From the NCBI GenBank assembly GCA_039029195.1, contig JBCCGR010000003.1, positions 62,001 through 126,000 on the forward strand: 64,000 bases of DNA, given 5' to 3'. Below the pieces are notes generated by a model. That model made no database searches. It had not been told where the DNA came from and saw nothing but the letters and a program-made list of their open reading frames with translations. A program made the translations under genes and the position numbers. Positions 53,780 through 61,838 of this stretch are shown here, in pieces; within the stretch, counting starts at the first letter, position 1; the number at the start of each line of letters is the position of its first letter. This stretch comes from JBCCGR01 sp039029195. GTDB lineage: Bacteria; Pseudomonadota; Alphaproteobacteria; Rhizobiales; Rhizobiaceae.

Positions 53780-54037
53780 ATGACTTTTGCCGAACTGATT
53801 GTGAGCCTGGTCGAATACTGGCTTTATGCCGGGCTTCTCGTCGCCGTCCTGTTTCTCTTTGTTGGCATCGACCGGATTGATCCTGCATCTCACAATGCCT
53901 ATGCATTCCGACCCCTGCTGGTGCCAGGCATCCTTGTGCTTTGGCCTTTGGTCTTGTGGCGCTGGTGGACCCTGGAAAAATTGAAGCGCGATGGATGTCC
54001 GGCAGCGGATAGCGGATCGCAAGGGGAAGACACGTGA
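53780..54037 (+). CDS. small membrane protein, two helices
   Basis: An 85-aa protein with helices near 12-30 and 45-62 and an Asp-rich, Cys-containing C-terminal tail. I do not recognise it. It starts 8 bp after the Rieske-ThDP gene and its stop overlaps the GTG start of the next small gene. The size and place resemble small anchor subunits of membrane redox complexes. Confidence 0.65.
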   Translation: MTFAELIVSLVEYWLYAGLLVAVLFLFVGIDRIDPASHNAYAFRPLLVPGILVLWPLVLWRWWTLEKLKRDGCPAADSGSQGEDT

Positions 54038-54192
54038 AAAACGCCTTGCGCAAAAGCCATTCGCGGATCTGGTCGGTTCTGGCTGTTCTCATCCCGTTGA
54101 TCATTCTATCGGCGGTTTGGGTCAAACAATCGCCGGACGATCTTTCTAGTCCGGTTCAGATTTCCGAGCCAGCGGCGGGGAACGGTTCATGA
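54034..54192 (+). CDS. very small single-helix membrane protein, 52 aa
   Basis: A GTG-started frame of 52 codons: a basic N-terminus (KNALRKSHSRI), one hydrophobic helix (about 14-32, WSVLAVLIPLIILSAVWV) and a polar tail with DDLSSPVQISEP. It overlaps the previous gene's stop (GTGA) and the next gene's start (ATGA), with AAGGGGAAG as ribosome site. The exact overlaps at both ends are strong support that it is real. It is easily missed because of its length. Confidence 0.7.
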   Translation: MKNALRKSHSRIWSVLAVLIPLIILSAVWVKQSPDDLSSPVQISEPAAGNGS

Positions 54193-55241
54193 GCAGCGCT
54201 TACCGCCCCATCCTTTGGAACAAGAACAAATATTTCTACGACGCCGTGCTCATTGTTGGCACGGTGCTTTATCTTCTCGTTTTCCTGAAATGGGCGCCTG
54301 ACTTTCACGACGCATCCCGCCCCGTTGAAACGCCAATCCTGCGCATGCGCGCCTTTGGTTCCTGCGCGTTCCTGATGCTGACAATCATATTGTGCATTGG
54401 CCCGCTGGCGCGGCTGGATCGACGATTTTTGCCTCTTTTGTACAATCGTCGCCATTTCGGCGTGCTGACCTGCCTCGTTGCCCTGACCCATGCGGGCTAT
54501 GTGCTCGATTGGTATTTTGCATTTTCACCGACCAATGAATTCGTGGCGCTGTTGAACTCCAATGTGAGTTTCGGCCAACTGCTTGGTTTTCCATTCGAAT
54601 TGTTCGGTGTGCTGGCGCTTCTCATCCTGATTGTCCTTGCGGTAACAAGCCACGATTTCTGGCTGAGCTTTCTCACGCCGGCGATCTGGAAGACGCTGCA
54701 TATGGGGATCTACTTCGCCTATGCGGCGCTCGTTGCACACGTCGCCTTTGGCTATTTTCAGGACGTCAATTCTTCCGCCTTCGGTCTTGTTTTCCTGGGC
54801 GGCGCGCTGGTTGTGACCGTGCTTCATGTCTATGCCGGGATTGCAGAAGCGCGTCAGGACACGATTTCAGGTGACTCCGCCCAATGGGTTCCCGTGTGCC
54901 CGGTGTCGGAACTTGAGAACAAACGCGGGCGCGTGATGGTGTTGCCGGATGGCGAACGCGCCGCCGTTTATCTCTATGACGGCAAGATTTCGGCGATTTC
55001 CAATCTGTGTGCGCATCAGAACGGCCCGCTTGGAGAAGGGCGGTTTGTCTTCGGCTGCATCACCTGTCCATGGCATGGCTATCAGTATCGCCCGGAGGAC
55101 GGTTGCTCGCCGCCGCCATTCACGGAGAAAGTGCCGACGTACAATTTGCGCCTCGACGGCGATGTTTTGATGATCGACCCGATAGCCAATCCGGCCGGCA
55201 CCTATGTTGAGCCTATCCGTCTTGAGGGAGCAGCAGCATGA
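54189..55241 (+). CDS. ferric-reductase-like membrane protein with C-terminal Rieske domain
   Basis: A 350-aa protein. About six helices between 15 and 220 resemble the ferric reductase/MsrQ-type heme-b bundle; histidines at 89, 101, 171 and 184 in or near helices are candidate heme ligands. A Rieske domain follows (230-330) with C274-x-H276 and C293-x2-H296, in a CAHQNGPLGEG loop nearly the same as that of the ThDP fusion. It could pass electrons between the soluble Rieske proteins and the membrane quinone pool. Direction is unknown. It overlaps its neighbours by four bases on both sides. Confidence 0.8.
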   Translation: MSSAYRPILWNKNKYFYDAVLIVGTVLYLLVFLKWAPDFHDASRPVETPILRMRAFGSCAFLMLTIILCIGPLARLDRRFLPLLYNRRHFGVLTCLVALTHAGYVLDWYFAFSPTNEFVALLNSNVSFGQLLGFPFELFGVLALLILIVLAVTSHDFWLSFLTPAIWKTLHMGIYFAYAALVAHVAFGYFQDVNSSAFGLVFLGGALVVTVLHVYAGIAEARQDTISGDSAQWVPVCPVSELENKRGRVMVLPDGERAAVYLYDGKISAISNLCAHQNGPLGEGRFVFGCITCPWHGYQYRPEDGCSPPPFTEKVPTYNLRLDGDVLMIDPIANPAGTYVEPIRLEGAAA

Positions 55242-55990
55242 GCGACAAGCGCTATGATGGTTTCTTCATTGGCTGGGGCAAGAAACTCCCGGAGGGGCTG
55301 AAGCTCTTCGTTCCACTGATTTCCGCCCTGTTGATTGGTATTTTTGCCGGTACCGCATGGTCATTTGTCACAACACAAAATGATCCTGGTGAAGGAGCGT
55401 TTCGCGGTCGGCTGACCATCACCGGAAAAATGATGGCGCTGCCTTACCCGCATATCTTCATTCCACCCGGAAAACGCTATCCCAACGGTCACACAATGCT
55501 GATTGCCGGACCCGGCAAGCGCGGGGCACAGCAACAGGCTGAAAAATTTGACGGAAAGCTGGTCACCGTTCGCGGCGCGCTGTTGCAGCGCGGTGATCTC
55601 GACATGATGCAAATCAACCCGCGCAGCATGAAGCTGGTGGAAGACGATATGCCACCACTGGACGATGAGACTGTCAGCCTTGGGCGCTGGACCCTTTCAG
55701 GGGAGATTTGCGATGGTAAATGTTATGTTGGTGCCATGCGCCCCGGCAATGGACTTGCGCACAAGGCCTGCGCCAATCTCTGCCTGATTGGTGGCATACC
55801 GCCGGTGTTTGTCTCCAAGGGCGAGGTCGAAGGCGCATCCTTTTTCCTGATTGGTGACGAAGAGGGCAACCCTCTGACACCTGATCTGTTGAAACACACT
55901 GCCGTTCTATTGTCTGCAGATGGCGAAATCGAACGGCGCGGCGATCTGATGGTGTTCAAAATGGACACCAGCTCAATCAGGGTGCAGTAG
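55238..55990 (+). CDS. membrane-anchored protein with Cys/His cluster
   Basis: A 250-aa protein with one N-terminal helix (about 22-44) and a soluble region. A beta-rich, OB-fold-like part (55-130) is followed by a conspicuous cluster: C158, C162, H175, C178 and C182 in GEICDGKCYVG and AHKACANLCLIGG. This could bind zinc, heme or an iron-sulfur cluster. I do not recognise the family. It overlaps the previous gene by four bases and ends 2 bp before the last gene of the cluster. Confidence 0.7.
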   Translation: MSDKRYDGFFIGWGKKLPEGLKLFVPLISALLIGIFAGTAWSFVTTQNDPGEGAFRGRLTITGKMMALPYPHIFIPPGKRYPNGHTMLIAGPGKRGAQQQAEKFDGKLVTVRGALLQRGDLDMMQINPRSMKLVEDDMPPLDDETVSLGRWTLSGEICDGKCYVGAMRPGNGLAHKACANLCLIGGIPPVFVSKGEVEGASFFLIGDEEGNPLTPDLLKHTAVLLSADGEIERRGDLMVFKMDTSSIRVQ

Positions 55991-55992
55991 CG

Positions 55993-56223
55993 ATGATTTC
56001 GATGAAACATCTCTTCGGCCTGATTATCACCATCGCCCTGCTGGCCCTGTTCTATTTTGGTTGGAACGACTGGTTGCCGCAGGGGCGGCAGTTTTTCCGC
56101 GGACTTCCGTTCTGGCGGTCGGTCTACAATGAGTTTTCGTTGCTCATCGGGGCAGCGCTCGCCTTTTTGATCCTGACGCTGGTTCAACTGCTCTGGGACC
56201 GCTTTCCATCTGGCGGGAAATAA
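55993..56223 (+). CDS. small membrane protein, two helices, end of the Rieske cluster
   Basis: A 76-aa protein with helices near 7-24 and 50-67 joined by an aromatic loop (NDWLPQGRQFFRGLPFW). An ATG three codons later (56002) could also start it. I do not recognise it. It is two bases behind the previous gene and is the last of the tight series; 223 bp follow before the next operon. Confidence 0.6.
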   Translation: MISMKHLFGLIITIALLALFYFGWNDWLPQGRQFFRGLPFWRSVYNEFSLLIGAALAFLILTLVQLLWDRFPSGGK

Positions 56224-56446
56224 GGTCTGAACCTCCGCACAGGTTTTTACCGGATGATCAAAAAGCCCGTTGCTATTCGCTTTCATCTCGCTAAGAATGA
56301 AGGGTAGTTCACAGAGATGTCATAAGCCGCAGTCAAGGCAAGGCTCTCTGGGATGGTCCGTTTACCGGCACATTTCAGCCATGCCCTGGCATTTGTTGTT
56401 GGAATTGCAGGGGTGAGGGGACAGTAACCTTGATTGGGAGATACTC

Positions 56447-57430
56447 ATGAAACTGATGAAAACGGTACTTGCCGCTGCAGCAACCCTTGCACTGTCGGCG
56501 ACAACTGCCCTTGCAGAACCGGGTCTGATTATTGACCTGGGCGGTAAGTTCGACAAATCGTTCAACGAAGCAGCCTACAATGGCGCTCAGCGCTGGGTGA
56601 AAGACACCGGCGGCAGCTATTCCGAAACCGAGCTCCAGTCAGAAGCGCAGCGCGAGCAGAACATGCGCAAAATGGCTGAACGCGGTGCAAACCCAATCGT
56701 TGTCCTTGGCTTTGCCAATGCGTCGACGCTCGACAAGGTTGCCCCGGACTATCCGGACACCAAGTTTGCGATCGTTGACATGGTGGTCAACCAGCCAAAC
56801 GTGAAATCCATTGTGTTCTCCGAGCACCAGGGTTCCTATCTTGTCGGTATGCTTGCAGGCATGGCCTCAAAGTCCGGCACCGTCGGCTTTATTGGCGGCA
56901 TGGATGTTCCGCTCATTCGTAAATTTGCCTGCGGCTATGCCCAGGGTGTCAAGGCCGTTAATCCGGATGCCAAAGTGGTTCAGAACATGACCGGCACCAC
57001 GCCGTCTGCCTGGAACGACCCGGTGAAGGGCGCAGAACTCACCAAAGCGCAGATCAGCCAGGGCGCTGACGTTGTTTATGCCGCCGCTGGCGGTACAGGC
57101 GTTGGTGTTCTTCAGGCTGCCGCTGATGCGGGCGTGTTCTCTGTTGGTGTTGATAGCAACCAGAACCATCTGCACCCCGGCTCCGTGCTTACCTCAATGA
57201 TGAAGCGCGTGGACAATGCCGTTTATGACGTCTTCAAGAACGAGTTCAAAGCCGGAATTCAGGTGATGGATCTCGCCAACGAAGGTGTTGGCTATGCCCT
57301 TGATGAACACAACGAAAAGCTCATTACCGCTGACATGAAGGCCAAGGTTGACGAAGCCCGCGCCAAAATCATTGCCGGCGACATCAAGGTGCACGACTAC
57401 ACCTCCAACGACAGCTGCCCGGTCAACTAA
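56447..57430 (+). CDS. BMP-family ABC transporter substrate-binding protein
   Basis: A 327-aa periplasmic protein of the basic membrane protein/PnrA family with a signal peptide ending TTALA. Typical blocks are LGGKFDKSFNEAAYNGAQR, GSYLVGMLAGMASKSGTVGFIGGMD, and YAAAGGTGVGVLQAA with VGVDSNQNHL. Family members bind purine nucleosides, and the ATPase and two permeases after it are of the matching type. An AGATACTC spacer follows a GGGAG ribosome site. Unlike many Gram-positive relatives it lacks a lipobox. Confidence 0.9.
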   Translation: MKLMKTVLAAAATLALSATTALAEPGLIIDLGGKFDKSFNEAAYNGAQRWVKDTGGSYSETELQSEAQREQNMRKMAERGANPIVVLGFANASTLDKVAPDYPDTKFAIVDMVVNQPNVKSIVFSEHQGSYLVGMLAGMASKSGTVGFIGGMDVPLIRKFACGYAQGVKAVNPDAKVVQNMTGTTPSAWNDPVKGAELTKAQISQGADVVYAAAGGTGVGVLQAAADAGVFSVGVDSNQNHLHPGSVLTSMMKRVDNAVYDVFKNEFKAGIQVMDLANEGVGYALDEHNEKLITADMKAKVDEARAKIIAGDIKVHDYTSNDSCPVN

Positions 57431-57438
57431 TCCGACTG

Positions 57439-59034
57439 ATGCAAGCTGAAACGCAATCGGGGCGGCCCGCCGAGGCCGCCCCAACGCCTCAGATGTCTGC
57501 CAACGGCGATCATTTCGCGATCGAACTGCGCGGGATATCCAAGGCATTCGGGCCGGTTCAGGCCAACAAAGACATTTCCCTTCAGGTTTCCCGCGGCACG
57601 ATCCACGGCATTATCGGCGAAAACGGAGCCGGTAAATCCACGCTGATGTCGATCCTCTACGGCTTCTATAAAGCCGACAGCGGCGAAATCTTCATCAATG
57701 GGCAACCCACCCAAATTCCCGATAGTCAGGCGGCAATTGCGGCCGGCATCGGCATGGTGTTCCAGCACTTCAAGCTGGTTGAAAATTTCAGTGTGCTTGA
57801 AAACGTCATCATGGGTGCCGAAGAAGGTGCCTTGCTGCGCCCGTCCATGGCCAAGGCGCGCAAATTGCTGGCGGAGCTCGCTGATGAATATGAACTCAAT
57901 GTGGACCCCGATGCGCTCATTGAAAATCTGAGCGTCGGACACCAACAGCGTGTCGAGATCCTCAAAGCGCTTTATCGCCACGCTGACATTCTGATCCTTG
58001 ATGAACCCACCGGTGTGCTGACACCGGCGGAGGCCGATCATCTGTTCAGAATTTTGCGCAACCTTCGTGATGAAGGCAAAACGATTATCCTCATCACCCA
58101 CAAACTGCGCGAAATCATGGATGTCACCGATACCGTGAGCGTGATGCGGCGTGGTGAAATGACGGCAACCGTCAAAACCGCAGACTCTTCACCCGAAGAG
58201 CTTGCCGAACTCATGGTCGGTCGCAAGGTGCTTTTGCGAGTGGAGAAAAAGCCCGCCAACCCGGACGAGACCATACTCGAGGTTGCCAACCTCAACGTCA
58301 CGGATTCCAAGGGCGTACACCGGCTGAAAGACGTGTCGCTTTCGGTGAAAGCGGGGGAAATTCTCGGGATTGCCGGTGTTGCCGGTAACGGGCAGTCGGA
58401 ACTGCTCGATGTGCTTGGCGGCATCTCCGGTGGCACGGGCACGGTGCGCATTTCAGGCCAGGATGTTGATCTTGACGGGTCAGAAGCCAATGGCAGGGCG
58501 CGGCGCGATGCCGGTATTGCTCACGTCCCGGAAGACCGGCAACGTCTCGGTCTCATCATGGATTTTCACGCGTGGGAGAACGCCGCTTTCGGCTATCACC
58601 ATGATGACAACTATCAAAGCGGTATTCTCATGAACAATGAGGCCGTGCGCAGTGATACAGCTGGCAAAATGGAACGCTTTGATGTGCGCCCTCCAAATCC
58701 GGCACTCACCGCAAAGAATTTCTCGGGCGGCAACCAGCAAAAGATCGTTCTGGCGCGCGAGATTGAGCGCAATCCGGAATTGTTGCTCGTGGGCCAGCCC
58801 ACGCGCGGGGTCGACATTGGCGCCATCGAATTCATCCATCAGCGCATTGTTCAGTTGCGCGACGAGGGCAAAGCCATCCTGCTGGTTTCGGTGGAGCTTG
58901 ATGAGATCATGTCCCTGTCGGACCGCATTGCCGTGATGTTTGACGGTCGCATCATGGGTGAACGCGATCCTGCAAACACCGACGAACGTGAACTTGGCCT
59001 GCTTATGGCCGGTGTGGAAAACGGAGCCGCTTGA
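57439..59034 (+). CDS. nucleoside-type ABC transporter ATP-binding protein (two ATPase domains)
   Basis: A 531-aa double ATPase of the sugar/nucleoside class. The first domain has GENGAGKST, LSVGHQQRVEILKAL, and ILILDEPTGVLTPAEA. The second has a degenerate Walker A (GVAGNGQSE) and FSGGNQQKIVLAREI. This asymmetric pair is usual in the family. The first 18 residues are encoded by a GC-rich hairpin, and an in-frame ATG at 57493 gives 513 aa, the more common size, so the true start may be 57493. It powers the importer with the BMP binding protein. Confidence 0.9.
   Translation: MQAETQSGRPAEAAPTPQMSANGDHFAIELRGISKAFGPVQANKDISLQVSRGTIHGIIGENGAGKSTLMSILYGFYKADSGEIFINGQPTQIPDSQAAIAAGIGMVFQHFKLVENFSVLENVIMGAEEGALLRPSMAKARKLLAELADEYELNVDPDALIENLSVGHQQRVEILKALYRHADILILDEPTGVLTPAEADHLFRILRNLRDEGKTIILITHKLREIMDVTDTVSVMRRGEMTATVKTADSSPEELAELMVGRKVLLRVEKKPANPDETILEVANLNVTDSKGVHRLKDVSLSVKAGEILGIAGVAGNGQSELLDVLGGISGGTGTVRISGQDVDLDGSEANGRARRDAGIAHVPEDRQRLGLIMDFHAWENAAFGYHHDDNYQSGILMNNEAVRSDTAGKMERFDVRPPNPALTAKNFSGGNQQKIVLAREIERNPELLLVGQPTRGVDIGAIEFIHQRIVQLRDEGKAILLVSVELDEIMSLSDRIAVMFDGRIMGERDPANTDERELGLLMAGVENGAA
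57459..57482 (+). promoter_or_regulatory. hairpin between BMP gene and ATPase core
   Basis: ggggcggcc with ggccgcccc, a 9-bp perfect GC stem with a 6-base loop, 29 bp after the binding-protein stop. It lies either in the first codons of the ATPase gene or between genes if translation starts at 57493. It resembles the hairpins after two other binding-protein genes in the window. Confidence 0.65.
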
Positions 59035-59035
59035 T

Positions 59036-60127
59036 ATGGAAGCGATGCCCCGCTGGGCCGACATAATTCTGGTTCCTCTCATCAATCTGTTGCTGGCGTT
59101 GATCGCGTCCGGCCTCGTGGTTCTCTACATCGGGGAAAACCCGTTCGAAGCCATGCGCATCATGGTCAATGGCGCTGTCGGGTCTGCCTATGGCTGGGGC
59201 TACACGCTCTACTATGCCACCAACTTCATTTTCACCGGTCTAGCCGTGGCGGTAGCGTTTCATGCGCGCCTGTTCAACATTGGCGGAGAGGGTCAGGCAG
59301 CTCTTGGCGGCCTTGGTGTGGCGCTGGTTTGTCTTGCGCTTCCCTGGCCGCATTGGTCGCTGGCACTGCCTGCGGCGGTGATTGGCGGCTCTTTGTTTGG
59401 AGCAGCCTGGGCTGCAGTTCCTGCTTACCTTCAGGCCAAACGCGGCAGCCACATCGTGATCACAACGATCATGTTCAACTTCATCGCTTCCGCGCTTCTG
59501 GTCTACTTGCTCGTCAATGTGCTGAAGATGCCGGGTCAGATGTCGCCGGAAACCGCCCGCTTTGTGGAAGGTGCACGCCTGCCCTCTGCCCATGACTGGT
59601 TTGCCTGGGCCGGTTTTCGCAAGTCGGCTCCGCTGAACGTGTCATTCTTTGTGGCGCTCATTTGCTGCCTGCTTGTCTATATCCTGATCTGGCGCACCAA
59701 ACTCGGATATGAAATTCGCGCCTTCGGTCATTCTGAGCCCGCTGCCGTCTATGCCGGCATCAACCCTGTGCGCATCACCATGATCACGATGCTGATTTCA
59801 GGTGGTCTTGCCGGTCTCATGGGTGTGAATGCTGTGATGGGTGAAGCGGAACGCCTTGTTGTCGATAGCGTTCAGGGTGCGGGATTTGTGGGCATCGCTG
59901 TTGCCCTGATGGGACGATCCCATCCATTTGGGGTGCTTCTTGCAGCACTTCTCTTCGGCATGCTCTATCAGGGCGGTGGAGAGCTTGAATACGAGATGAA
60001 GGCCGTCTCCCGCGAGCTCGTGGTGGTTATTCAGGCCATGGTGATCCTGTTTACCGGCGCGCTCGACAACATCGTACGCATGCCGATGGAGAGAATGTTC
60101 CTGAAATTGCGCAAGGGGCAGGCGTGA
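59036..60127 (+). CDS. nucleoside-type ABC transporter permease 1
   Basis: A 363-aa inner-membrane permease of the BPD_transp_2 class with about eight to ten helices. The start MPRWADIILVPLINLLLALI and the FNIGGEGQAALGGLGVAL segment and GEAERLVVDSVQGAGFVGIAV are family-typical. I chose ATG 59036, one base after the ATPase stop. It overlaps the second permease by four bases (GTGA), so they are coupled. Purine nucleosides are the likely substrate. Confidence 0.9.
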   Translation: MEAMPRWADIILVPLINLLLALIASGLVVLYIGENPFEAMRIMVNGAVGSAYGWGYTLYYATNFIFTGLAVAVAFHARLFNIGGEGQAALGGLGVALVCLALPWPHWSLALPAAVIGGSLFGAAWAAVPAYLQAKRGSHIVITTIMFNFIASALLVYLLVNVLKMPGQMSPETARFVEGARLPSAHDWFAWAGFRKSAPLNVSFFVALICCLLVYILIWRTKLGYEIRAFGHSEPAAVYAGINPVRITMITMLISGGLAGLMGVNAVMGEAERLVVDSVQGAGFVGIAVALMGRSHPFGVLLAALLFGMLYQGGGELEYEMKAVSRELVVVIQAMVILFTGALDNIVRMPMERMFLKLRKGQA

Positions 60128-61092
60128 TGGATTTTGCAACCGCTCTTCAGATCTTCGATTCCACCCTGCGTCTGGCAACGCCGCTGTTGCTTGCCTGTCT
60201 GGCCGGGCTTTATTCTGAGCGTGCTGGAATTTTTGACATTGGCCTGGAAGGCAAGATGCTGGCAGCCGCGTTTTATTCCGCTGCCATCGCCGCCGTTTCA
60301 GGCTCGGTCTGGACGGGCTTCCTGGCCGGCGTTTGCGCCTCCATGTTCCTGTCGCTCATCCACGGGCTTGCCTCGATTTCATTGCGCGGTAACCAGTTGA
60401 TATCGGGTGTTGCTATCAATTTTCTGGCCGCGGGCATCACAGTTGTGGTGGGGCAAAGCTGGTTTGAACTGGGTGGCCGCACGCCGCCGCTCGAAGGTGC
60501 AGCGCGATTCCAGCCCATTGATCTGCCATTTGCCAGCACGATTGAAGTTATCCCGGTCTTCGGCCCTCTTTATTCGCAGGTGCTTTCCGGCAACACGATC
60601 CTTGTCTACGTCGCGCTGCTTGCAGTTCCCGTCACCTGGTACGTGTTGTTTCGAACCCGGTTTGGCCTGAGATTGCGGGCAGTTGGGGAAAATCCTGCCG
60701 CCGTGGACACAGCTGGTATTTCGGTGATCCGGCTGCGCTATTCAGCAGTACTGATTTGCGGCCTTCTGTGCGGCATTGCCGGTGCATATCTCGCCACCGG
60801 ACTTGCTGCCGGATTTGTGAAGGAAATGTCTGCCGGTCGCGGCTTTATCGCGCTTGCGGCTCTCATATTCGCCAAGTGGCGCCCCTGGCAGGCACTGTGG
60901 GCCTGTCTGTTGTTTGGCTTGCTGGAAGCAATTGGCAACCGCTACCAAAACATTGAGATCGGCACGTTCGTTGTGCCAGGTCAGTTTATGCAGGCCCTGC
61001 CCTACATTTTGACCGTGATCATCCTTGCCGGCTTCATCGGCAAAGCCATTCCGCCCCGCGCGGGTGGTCAGCCCTACGTCAAGGAACGGTGA
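60124..61092 (+). CDS. nucleoside-type ABC transporter permease 2
   Basis: A 322-aa BPD_transp_2 permease. LYSERAGIFDIGLEGKMLAAAF near the N-terminus and GENPAAVDTAGISVIRLRY and SAGRGFIALAALIFAKWRP are typical of the second permease in BMP-type importers. It starts at GTG 60124, overlapping the previous stop; an ATG follows immediately at 60127. It is the last gene of the operon. Confidence 0.9.
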   Translation: MMDFATALQIFDSTLRLATPLLLACLAGLYSERAGIFDIGLEGKMLAAAFYSAAIAAVSGSVWTGFLAGVCASMFLSLIHGLASISLRGNQLISGVAINFLAAGITVVVGQSWFELGGRTPPLEGAARFQPIDLPFASTIEVIPVFGPLYSQVLSGNTILVYVALLAVPVTWYVLFRTRFGLRLRAVGENPAAVDTAGISVIRLRYSAVLICGLLCGIAGAYLATGLAAGFVKEMSAGRGFIALAALIFAKWRPWQALWACLLFGLLEAIGNRYQNIEIGTFVVPGQFMQALPYILTVIILAGFIGKAIPPRAGGQPYVKER

Positions 61093-61134
61093 GCGCCGAG
61101 AGCACTATCGGCTCCTCAAACTGACCTTGCGATT

Positions 61135-61233
61135 TTACCAGCCTGCAAAGGCTGTGCCGCTCATGGCGATGATGGTGAGGGCGGCGGCCATGCCAATTGC
61201 GGTGAAGCCGGACAGAAGCACAGTTCTTGTCAT
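61135..61233 (-). CDS. small secreted-type peptide, 32 aa
   Basis: A frame of 32 codons with GGAG eight bases before the ATG. It reads MTRTVLLSGFTAIGMAAA, LTIIAMSGTAFAGW and stops: a basic start, a long hydrophobic core and an AFA signal-peptidase-like end. If cleaved, almost nothing remains, so it may be a membrane peptide or a signal-like toxin. It is divergent from the ECF sigma factor gene, 47 bp apart, and could be its target. No homology is available. Confidence 0.45.
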   Translation of the reverse strand: MTRTVLLSGFTAIGMAAALTIIAMSGTAFAGW

Positions 61234-61280
61234 GATGTGTTCTCCAAATTGTTAGTTGTCCATACGCTCAACGGGCGATT

Positions 61281-61838
61281 ATGGTTCAAACACGCCGACG
61301 GCCTCAGATATTCGGAATGTTTGGAAAAAAGAGCACACACGATCAGGTGACCGAAGGGCTGAAGGCTGTCTATCCCCGCTTGTGGCGATATTGTCTCACG
61401 CTGACCGGAAATGCCGACCGGGCCAACGATCTGGCGCAGTCCACGGCCATACGTGCCATGGAAAAATCGCACCTCTTCAAAGCTGACACCCATGTGGACC
61501 GTTGGCTGTTTCGCATGGCCCAGCGCATCTGGCTCAACGAAGTGCGGTCCGACGCCGTAAGGCGTGGCGGTGGGCTCGTGCCCATAGAAGACGTGGAACT
61601 GCCGGATAAAAAACCGGGACCGGAATCGAATTTATTGACGCGTGAAGTGTTAAAGAAGGTGATGGACCTCCCGGAGGCTCAGCGCGCCACCATCATGCTC
61701 GTCTATGTGGAAGGTTACAGCTATGCAGAGGCCGCTGAAATTCTTGAGATTCCAATCGGCACCGTGATGAGCAGGCTGCATGCGGGACGCGCCAAGCTTT
61801 CAATGACGATGGGCAAACTGGATCACAAAACCGGATGA
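61281..61838 (+). CDS. ECF-type RNA polymerase sigma factor
   Basis: A 185-aa sigma factor with only regions 2 and 4. Region 2 includes LTLTGNADRANDLAQSTAIRAM and WLFRMAQRIWLNEVR; region 4 has LPEAQRATIMLVYVEGYSYAEAAEILEIPIGTVMSRLHAGRAKL. It binds core polymerase to start transcription of a stress or envelope regulon. The start is either ATG 61281 or ATG 61317, which begins the more conserved part. It overlaps the anti-sigma gene by four bases (ATGA). Confidence 0.9.
   Translation: MVQTRRRPQIFGMFGKKSTHDQVTEGLKAVYPRLWRYCLTLTGNADRANDLAQSTAIRAMEKSHLFKADTHVDRWLFRMAQRIWLNEVRSDAVRRGGGLVPIEDVELPDKKPGPESNLLTREVLKKVMDLPEAQRATIMLVYVEGYSYAEAAEILEIPIGTVMSRLHAGRAKLSMTMGKLDHKTG

Noticed and set aside
56224..56446. 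Purine-type riboswitch in front of the BMP operon
   Set aside because: I looked for the conserved purine or xanthine aptamer segments because the importer is nucleoside-type, but none is visible in the 223 bp.
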